Shown here piece after piece: positions 13,162 to 19,700 of a stretch of DNA of 21,806 nt. Positions within the stretch are counted from its first letter, which is position 1, and every line of letters starts with the position of its first letter. This DNA is from CAYMLL01 sp964390645 (GTDB taxonomy: Bacteria > Planctomycetota > UBA8108). Where the stretch lies: NCBI GenBank assembly GCA_964390645.1, contig CAYMLL010000109.1:1-21806 (forward strand). Reading direction: 5' to 3'. Below the pieces are notes generated by a model. The model searched no databases, was not told where the DNA came from, and saw only the letters and a list, made by a program, of their open reading frames with translations. Both the position numbers and the translations under genes were made by a program.

Positions 13162-14235
13162 ATGCAACGCGGTCAGATGGTTCTCAACGTGAACTTTCTC
13201 CTGCTCGTCGTGGTTGCCGGGTGTGTCGCGGTCGCTCATCAATCGGACGCTCCGGAGTCGACCGGAGCGCTTCAGAAGTGGCAAGAAGGCAAGGGCTGGG
13301 GATGGGTCTGGGGAAAGGACGACGAGGTCGGCTCGCTCAACGAGATGAACGACGCCTCGCGTCTCGCGGCGATGCGTGTCGTGAAGCAGGGAAAGGTCTA
13401 CGACCTCGGCGTCGCCTACGATCGCACGTCGTACAAGTGGCCAGGTCACAGTCCAGGGGAGGTCATCGCGTTTCGCACGCCCGAGGGCGTCAAGCGCCAG
13501 GGAGATCTACCCGCGATCATCGACAACAACCGGTCGAGGACCGCGTGGCACAGCTGCGCACTCTTCGTGAACGACAACGTCGCCACGCAGATCGACGGGC
13601 TGGCACATGCGACGCAGGGTGATGATGACCACTGGTACAACGGATTCACCGAATCGAGATGGGGTGGCAACTGGGGACCGCGCAAGTGCGACGCATCGAC
13701 GATCCCTCCGATCGTCGCACGCGGAGTGATGATCGATGTCGCCGGGGCCAAGGGCGTCGACGCGCTCCCCTCGAATTACGAGATCACCGTGAAGGACCTC
13801 GAGGCGGCTCTCGAAGCTCAGGGAGTGGAGCTGCGAGGAGGAGATGTGGCTCTCGTGCGCACCGGCACGCTCCGGTACTGGGGAGAATCCGGCGCGGATC
13901 ACGAGAAGATCGACCAGCACGACTCGGCCGGCCTCGGCCTCGACGCGGCGAAGTGGCTAGTCGAACAGCACGGCGCTATGATGATCGGCGCGGATACGAG
14001 CGGCATGGAATACAAGCCGAAGGAGGCCGCCACCAGGGCCTACCGCGAGAAGTACGGGTCGTTCATGCCCGTGCACAACTACCTGCTGATCGAGCAGGGC
14101 GTGCACATCGCCGAGTTCCACAACCTCGAGGAGCTGGCGAAAGATCGCGTGTACGAGTTCTGCTACATCTGCGCGGTCAACAAGATCCGCGGCACGACCG
14201 CAGGGTTCGCGCTGAGGCCGGTGCCAATCCGCTGA
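13162..14235 (+). CDS. Cyclase-family (kynurenine-formamidase-like) lipoprotein hydrolase
   Basis: The 357-residue product has a hydrophobic N-terminus ending in the lipobox VAGC at 18-21, so it is probably a lipoprotein. The cyclase fold follows: GSLNEMNDASR near 57-67, then YDLGVAYDRTSYKWPGH. The metal-site region is NVATQIDGLAH at 139-149, where the classical H-x-G-T-H-x-D-x-x-x-H pattern has Asn139 and Gln143 in place of the first two His and keeps Asp145 and His149. A Gln variant (TQWD-type) is familiar in a long-chain branch of this family. Also visible are RGVMIDVAG at 187-195, GDVALVRTGT at 227-236, HNYLLIEQGVHIAEFHNLEEL at 305-325 split by the conserved Glu, and GFALRPVPI at the end. 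Members hydrolyse amides or lactones with a divalent metal; the substrate is unknown. The ATG at 13162 follows GGAG by 7 nt; ATG at 13177 is an alternative. Confidence 0.85.
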   Translation: MQRGQMVLNVNFLLLVVVAGCVAVAHQSDAPESTGALQKWQEGKGWGWVWGKDDEVGSLNEMNDASRLAAMRVVKQGKVYDLGVAYDRTSYKWPGHSPGEVIAFRTPEGVKRQGDLPAIIDNNRSRTAWHSCALFVNDNVATQIDGLAHATQGDDDHWYNGFTESRWGGNWGPRKCDASTIPPIVARGVMIDVAGAKGVDALPSNYEITVKDLEAALEAQGVELRGGDVALVRTGTLRYWGESGADHEKIDQHDSAGLGLDAAKWLVEQHGAMMIGADTSGMEYKPKEAATRAYREKYGSFMPVHNYLLIEQGVHIAEFHNLEELAKDRVYEFCYICAVNKIRGTTAGFALRPVPIR

Positions 14236-14265
14236 CGTTCGCTCCCCGACGAAGGTCCGTATCAC

Positions 14266-14287
14266 CTCCTGCCCACCAGGGGAGGAG
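14266..14287 (+). terminator. Terminator-like hairpin after the cyclase gene
   Basis: CTCCT-G-CCC (14266-14274) pairs with GGG-G-AGGAG (14279-14287) around the loop ACCA, with one G/G mismatch. An outer stem CGCTCC (14240-14245) with GGAGCG (14284-14289) is a competing fold. It lies 30 nt after the stop, without a T-tract. Confidence 0.35.
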
Positions 14288-14588
14288 CGTCGAGTCCGAC
14301 CCACGGGGCCTCGACCGCCGACCCCTTCGCGCCGGTGATCTCCATGGTTCCGGGCTCTCCCTGCCGATGTTTCTCCGGAGGGGATAGCCGTCGTGACCGG
14401 GGGCACGCCCGGCGGCGCGACGTGGAAGATCCGGAGACGGTAGAGCGCGTTGCAGTGTAGATGAGCGTCGAGCAGGGACCCGGTCGACGGCGCAGCGGGG
14501 ACGGGCTCCGGAGGCCGCGTTGTCGAGCCTCGGACGGGTGTTGCGATCAACCGCGCGGGCGGAGCTCTCGAAGAGCTTGCGGGTTGCG

Positions 14589-14641
14589 GCGGAGATCGCG
14601 CGGCGGAGATCGCGCGGCGGAGATCGCGCGGCGGAGATCGC
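14589..14641. repeat. Tandem repeat, 14-bp unit, about 3.8 copies
   Basis: The unit GCGGAGATCGCGCG occurs exactly at 14589-14602, 14603-14616 and 14617-14630, followed by a partial copy of 11 bases to 14641. Since 14 is not a multiple of 3, it is unlikely to encode a protein repeat. It probably arose by slippage, and copy number may be unstable or misassembled. Confidence 0.9.
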
Positions 14642-14781
14642 CCTTCGACTTCCTCTCGAGCAGGAGGACCTTCCACGACATCTGCCGCAACCGTGAAGGC
14701 TGGCCCGACGTACGAAACGTCGCCAGGAACCTCTGCGAGCACGAGCTCCGCCCGCGCGGTCGCACGCTTGCAGCCCCACGA

Positions 14782-14803
14782 CAGGCCCCCCGTCCGGGGC
14801 CTG
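14782..14803 (-). terminator. Perfect 8-bp hairpin after the beta-propeller gene
   Basis: CAGGCCCC (14782-14789) and GGGGCCTG (14796-14803) pair exactly around a 6-nt loop, 34 nt beyond the beta-propeller stop on the minus strand. No T-tract follows. Position and stem strength make a tail-less terminator plausible. Confidence 0.45.
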
Positions 14804-14837
14804 CAGGACAACGAGATCACCGTGTTCCCCTCGGCGG

Positions 14838-16163
14838 TCAGTTCGCCAGGTCCACGGCGACGATTTCCGTGTCATTCCGGATGTACGCCGTGCGCTGGGC
14901 GTAGGCCGGATGACTCCAGAGGACCCTGTGACCCTTGGCGAATTGTGTCGGCTCGAGCACGTGCATTCGCCCCAGATCCTCGTAGCCGTCTGCCGTCAGC
15001 CTGGCCATCAGCAGATCACCCGTCTCGCTCATCACGAGGTAGCGATCGGTATCGCGGATACGAGTCAGAAACGCGGTCCCTTCCTTCACGAACCGGGTCT
15101 CACCCGGCTTGGTCGCTTCGAACGTCTCCCAGAGTCGCTCGCCGTCCTCACCGCGTGCCGCGATCAATCTTCCGCTCTGATGATCCGTGCCGTAGATCAC
15201 ACCGTCGACAAACAGCGGGGTCGCGTTGGCAGCCTGGATGCTCGAGCTGCCGCGTTTGCCGCGCCAGAGTTCCTTCACCGCGGGCTGATCGCCGGCCAGC
15301 TCCACCATGATGGAGCCGGTGTTTCCCGTGATGAACATCTTCTTGCCTTCGACCGTGGGACGGCAAATCGACATGTCGTACGCAGCCCGGAACGGAACAT
15401 CCCAGTAGCGTGAGCCATCCTTCGGGTTCAGACTCGCGACCGCCCTGGCGTGAAACACGATCAGCTGCCGTCGGCCGCCGGCCTCGATGATGGTGGGTGG
15501 CGCATAGCCGGCTCGTGCATCGAGCGCTTTCCAGCGGGTTCTTCCGGTCAACTTGTCGAATGCGACGACAGCTTGCCCGTCACCACCGACCATCGTGTAG
15601 AGCAGATCGTCAACGATCAGAGGGTGACTCGCAAATCCCCACATCTGCACCTTGGCACCGAAGTCGCGCTGAAGATGGCGGCTCCAGACAACCTTGCCGT
15701 CCTCCACCTGCAGACACTTCAGGTCGCCTTCGCTCCCCAGAAGGTAAACTCGATCACCGTCGATCTCGGGCGTACACCGAGGACCGTATGGATAGTCCAC
15801 GGTGTAAGTGCACCGGTAGGAATGTTGCCAGAGTTGCTCGCCTGTTCTCTCATCGAGAACAAGCAACCGCTCCTTTCCATCGACCTTGCCACCCTTCAGA
15901 GAGTTCGCGACCTTCGCCCCGTCGTTTCTGCGGAAGTCGTGAACGAAGACCCGGCCGGCAGCAACCGCCGGGCCGGCAAAGCCACCGTGGATCGGCTTCC
16001 GCCACTTCACCGGCAGTCCTTCAGGCGGAACTTTGCTGACGATTCCTGCTTCGCGATACACTCCGTCGCGTTGCGGCCCCATCCAGCCTGGCCAGTCGTC
16101 CGGGCGAGCTACGACCGGAGCGAGCAGAACGCCGATCAACGCAAGATGGACTCGAGCGATCAT
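14838..16163 (-). CDS. Secreted PQQ-type (BamB-like) beta-propeller repeat protein
   Basis: The product has 441 residues from the ATG at 16163. An in-frame TTG at 16178 would add five residues, but GAGAGGA lies 4 nt before the ATG and overlaps that extension. A signal peptide (about residues 1-20, ending near PVVA) is followed by the WPGWMGPQRDG motif at 24-34, the usual N-terminal mark of planctomycete PQQ-like propellers. Beta-propeller blades with the pattern G-x-V-x-x-L-D/G-x-x-T-G-x-x-x-W recur: LLVLDERTGEQLW, CLQVEDGKVVWS, VVAFDKLTGRTRW, ASLNPKDGSRYW and RLIAARGEDGERLW. These motifs resemble PQQ-dependent dehydrogenases, but this length lacks their catalytic and calcium-site features, so the protein is probably a binding or scaffold propeller in the periplasm. 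It has its own promoter-like TATAAT upstream and a strong hairpin after its stop, so it looks monocistronic. Confidence 0.88.
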   Translation of the reverse strand: MIARVHLALIGVLLAPVVARPDDWPGWMGPQRDGVYREAGIVSKVPPEGLPVKWRKPIHGGFAGPAVAAGRVFVHDFRRNDGAKVANSLKGGKVDGKERLLVLDERTGEQLWQHSYRCTYTVDYPYGPRCTPEIDGDRVYLLGSEGDLKCLQVEDGKVVWSRHLQRDFGAKVQMWGFASHPLIVDDLLYTMVGGDGQAVVAFDKLTGRTRWKALDARAGYAPPTIIEAGGRRQLIVFHARAVASLNPKDGSRYWDVPFRAAYDMSICRPTVEGKKMFITGNTGSIMVELAGDQPAVKELWRGKRGSSSIQAANATPLFVDGVIYGTDHQSGRLIAARGEDGERLWETFEATKPGETRFVKEGTAFLTRIRDTDRYLVMSETGDLLMARLTADGYEDLGRMHVLEPTQFAKGHRVLWSHPAYAQRTAYIRNDTEIVAVDLAN

Positions 16164-16167
16164 GGGA

Positions 16168-16174
16168 TCCTCTC
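16168..16174 (-). promoter_or_regulatory. Ribosome binding site deciding the beta-propeller start
   Basis: GAGAGGA on the minus strand precedes the ATG at 16163 by 4 nt. It lies inside the five-codon extension that a TTG start at 16178 would add, which argues for the ATG. Confidence 0.5.
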
Positions 16175-16225
16175 GCAAGCCGGAAACACCAAGAACGCGA
16201 GCCTGGACATTCGACCCGTCGCCAC

Positions 16226-16231
16226 ATTATA
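16226..16231 (-). promoter_or_regulatory. Perfect TATAAT -10 element for the beta-propeller gene
   Basis: The minus strand reads TATAAT at 16231-16226, rare in sequence this GC-rich. The -35 position at 17-bp spacing reads TCTCCA, only three of six to consensus, so recognition may rely on the -10 or an activator. Transcription would start near 16219, giving a leader of about 55 nt. Confidence 0.45.
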
Positions 16232-16524
16232 GGCGCCATCGAGTCACCTGGAGAAGTCGTTACTGCCATCGAAACGAGCGATCTGTCCCGCCTGTGTGGC
16301 GGGTGGCGTACCCCACGACGCGTTCTCCCTGCGTCGTGAATGGCCAGGTTCGTCTCGCCATGGATCTTGCCGTGCTGCCGACGCCGGCCGTGGCTCAGTC
16401 GAGCGCTCCACGACTCGACGCGCCCCGCCCAATCCGTGTCGGGGCGGCGAAGCTCCGACGGAGAATCAGGGGAAGTCGCGACGCACGGCCGGGTCGTGGA
16501 GCTCGGACAGCTCGCGAGGCCGTG

Positions 16525-16540
16525 GGCTCCGGTCGGAGCC
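16525..16540 (-). terminator. Small perfect hairpin
   Basis: GGCTCC (16525-16530) and GGAGCC (16535-16540) pair around GGTC, about 160 nt beyond the giant membrane gene. It may act with the stronger hairpin at 16592-16621. A chance occurrence is equally possible. Confidence 0.2.
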
Positions 16541-16591
16541 GTGTCGACGGCCGTCCGTCAGACAGCCCCCAGCGGTTCTGCCGGACACCCC

Positions 16592-16621
16592 GCTGGCCGG
16601 TCACTCGAGTATCCGGCCAGC
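16592..16621 (-). terminator. Perfect 9-bp hairpin downstream of the giant membrane gene
   Basis: GCTGGCCGG (16592-16600) and CCGGCCAGC (16613-16621) are exact reverse complements. The 12-nt loop itself contains the palindrome ACTCGAGT (16603-16610). It is the longest perfect short-loop stem I found outside genes. It lies about 80 nt past the stop of the giant gene and has no T-tract. Confidence 0.45.
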
Positions 16622-16700
16622 ACGAGCGACCGCTGATGGTCAACGCGCCGATTCACTCTCGGTGTCAGCGAGCGTCCAGCCGCACCTCGTCTCCGACGAC

Positions 16701-19700
16701 CTACTCCCAGTCGCCGAACCGCTTGCGCCAGGCATCGATCTTGCCACTCAGGTCTTCCCGGTGAGTCTTGTAGTAGATCGCGCCAGAGACCAGCGCCGCG
16801 CCGACGACGAGAACGAGGATGCCGACCGCCGTCATCTGCGGGCTTCGTTCCAGACCCGAGAGCGAACGGTAGAGAATCGAGGCGAGGCTCACGACGACGC
16901 CGGCGAAGCCCAGCGTGAGGTACATCCGGACGCGCAGGAAGCCACCGAGCCCCATCGCCAGCAGCGACATCAGCAACACGGTCACGTGGGCCGCAACCGG
17001 GTACATCGGATCGAGTAGCGCGTAGTAGGCCGAGCTGCCGAGCATCGCCAGCACGGTCACGAAGCGGATCGAGTTGCGCTGCGGCGCCGCCAGTCGATTT
17101 CGGAACAGTTGCAGCAGGATCAGGATGCCGACCCCGACCGGTATGACGTAAGCGTGAATCACGTGCAGGTCCAGCTTCGACCAGAGCACGATCAGCACGA
17201 AGCTGACGAAGCCAAACACCGCGAGGATGTTGTACGGCGACTCCCGATCGTCCTTGCCGAGGAACCCGAACATCAGGCTGTGCAGCCCGACGACCAGGAG
17301 AGCGACGTTGGTGCCAAGATCGTTCGCCAGGGTGACGCCGATCGAGATCACCGGCAGGACGAGCAACGACACGGTCAGCGGCAGGTTGACCGATCGCGAT
17401 CGGGGCCCGTACAGCTGCTTGGTGCTCGTCAAGGCGAAGGCGACGATGAGGCTCGCCCAGACGTCGTACTCCGGCGTCCAGTAGTTCGTCGTCAACATGA
17501 GCTGGCGGCGAATTGCCATGAAGAACGCGACGACGCAGAATTCCATGACAGCGAACATCAGCGCGGACCGCATGGCCTGGGAAGCACTCCAGGCGGTCCA
17601 CGCCAGGGCGGCGTAGATCACACACATCAGTCCGAGCTCGCGAGCCGCGAGGGCCTCGTTGTAGTTGAGCACCTGGATCGCCCCGGTCCCCAGCAAGGCG
17701 AGGGCCGCGCTCGCCAGCAGCAGATGGGTGCCCCGGTCACGCAGCAGGGTCGCGATCTGCAGTGCCAGGGTCGCAACCTTGCCACGAGCGGCATCGATCT
17801 GAACGGCGAACAGGGTCCGGCAGGCGTGACCGAAGACTCCGGTGAGCCAGATCACGAGAGCGGTGAACAGAACCGGCCAGCTTTCGAACCAGGCCCGGGT
17901 CGGATCGAAGCCGGGCTCCTGGTAGACCGCGTTGAACTGGCTGAAGTACGCCAGCCAGCACGGCGCCGCCAGGAGCAGCCCGACGGCGACTCTCTCGGAG
18001 CTCGTCGCCGCCGCCGGGCCCGGTCGCGGCGAGGCGAGTGCCATCAAGGACAGGATCGCGATCGCCCACAGCCCCGTGGTCGAGGCCGGATGCTGGACGA
18101 GCACGTGCAGGAAGACGAGACCCGCGAGCGCGGCGAGGCCGGCACCAAAGCCGGGGCGTCGGCCGATTCCAGGCACCGTCCACGCAAGCACCAGGGCCGC
18201 GGCCCAGATCCCCAGCAACACCCAGACGATGTGCTCCCGGTCCAGGTAACTCTCGACCCAGAAGTCGGCGTGCAGTGCGAGCATCACCTGGACACCGGCG
18301 ACGATGTAGTACCACACCTGCCGCCGCAGCACGCCGTGGTGCAGCGCGATCGACGCCGCACCGAGCAGCAGCGGAGCCACCACGACCGTATCGCCGCCGT
18401 GCTCCAGGATGCCGATCAAGGCCAGGATCTGCGTGGAGGCCAGGAGAAAGGTCCCCCAGGCGCCCCGCAGCGTCGACCACTGCTCGTCGTCGATGGCGCC
18501 GAGCATCGTGAGCCCTGACTTGATCGGAGAGCGCTGCGTGGTCGCCGTGGTCCAGAAGTGCCCCGACAGGATCGCCGCCCAGCCCGCCGCCGCGTGGTGC
18601 TCGAAGGGACGCAGATCCGGCACGGCGGTGACCGCAAAGAAGCTCCCGACCATCAGGGCGAGCCCACCGTAGAATCCCAGCCAGTAGCCGCCGCCGATCC
18701 CGTGCAGCCGCAGCAGGAGAAGGCCGATGACGATCACATAGGGCGATCCGACATGGTAGTGGGCGGTCTGTACCGCGGCGTCCGGGAAGAACACGAGCTG
18801 GAACGCCGCACGCGATGCGTAGAGAGCCAGGACCAGGCAAGCGAGCGCCGCGGCCGAGTGGCGGTAGCGTTGCGCCAGGGAGTTGCCGTCACGCCAGGCA
18901 AGCTCAGCGCGCAGACAGAAGTAGTAGATCGGCAGACTCAGAGCCAGGAGGGCGAGCTGCGGTCCGCGCATCGCGGGAACGAGCAGGGCGGCGCACCAGA
19001 GCGCGACGGTCAGACCGAAGTGATAGGCCGCCTCACACGACTCGGCACGTCGCGAATCCTGATCACTGCTCCGCGCGACCTGACGAAAAGCGAGAGCGGC
19101 GAGATAGGCGAGCGCACCCGAGACCAGGAACCTGAAGGAGGTGATGTCCTGGAGGTTGTGCCGGATCAGGTAGTTCCCGGTCAGCAAGACGAGAACGGCG
19201 CCGGCCAGGGACATGCTCGCCCGGTCCGTCGTGCTCCGCAGACCGTGCCGCAAGGCGATGCGACGGCCGAGAGCGACGAGTATCATCGTCACGACGAGGC
19301 CCAGGCAAACGAGGTGGATCTCGGACAGACCCTGCTCGATGAGATACTCGCCGAAGCAGAGCCTGACGACCTGGGCGTTGCCGACCGTCACGGCACCCAC
19401 GGCCCCGAACAGAATCGCAGCGTTCCTTCGCTGGACCGCGATGAGGCCGAGAGCCGCGGCAGCGATGAACGAGGTGCCGACCTGGCCGATGTCCTCGCGC
19501 CATCCGGCCACGACGAGCTGGCAGGCGACCGGCAGGCAGGCCAGGACGCCGGCGGCGCCGAGGACCCAGGGGCGGTAGATCCGTCTCCCGGGAATCTCCG
19601 GCCAGGTCCCCGCCACCAGCCGCGGGGCGCGGGTCTGCAGCCGCGAGCCGATGAGCTGCAGCACCGCGAGGCTCGCGGCGAAGCTCGCCAGACGCCAGGG

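Larger units (their letters stand above)
14236..14837. other. Intergenic region between convergent cyclase and beta-propeller genes
   Basis: It contains a hairpin for each flanking gene (14266-14287 and 14782-14803) and a short tandem repeat (14589-14641). Frames across it are Arg/Ser/Pro-rich and change with the repeat; no gene is supported. Confidence 0.6.
16164..16700. other. Intergenic region between giant membrane gene and beta-propeller gene
   Basis: It holds a -10-like element for the beta-propeller gene (16226-16231) and two hairpins (16525-16540, 16592-16621) downstream of the giant gene. No gene is supported on either strand. Confidence 0.6.

Noticed and set aside
14589..14641. CRISPR array
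   Set aside because: The units are contiguous 14-bp tandem copies without spacers, and no cas gene is nearby.
14838..16163. A quinoprotein (PQQ-dependent) alcohol or glucose dehydrogenase
   Set aside because: Only propeller blade motifs are shared. The length is too short and no catalytic Asp/calcium-site signature or cytochrome motif is visible.
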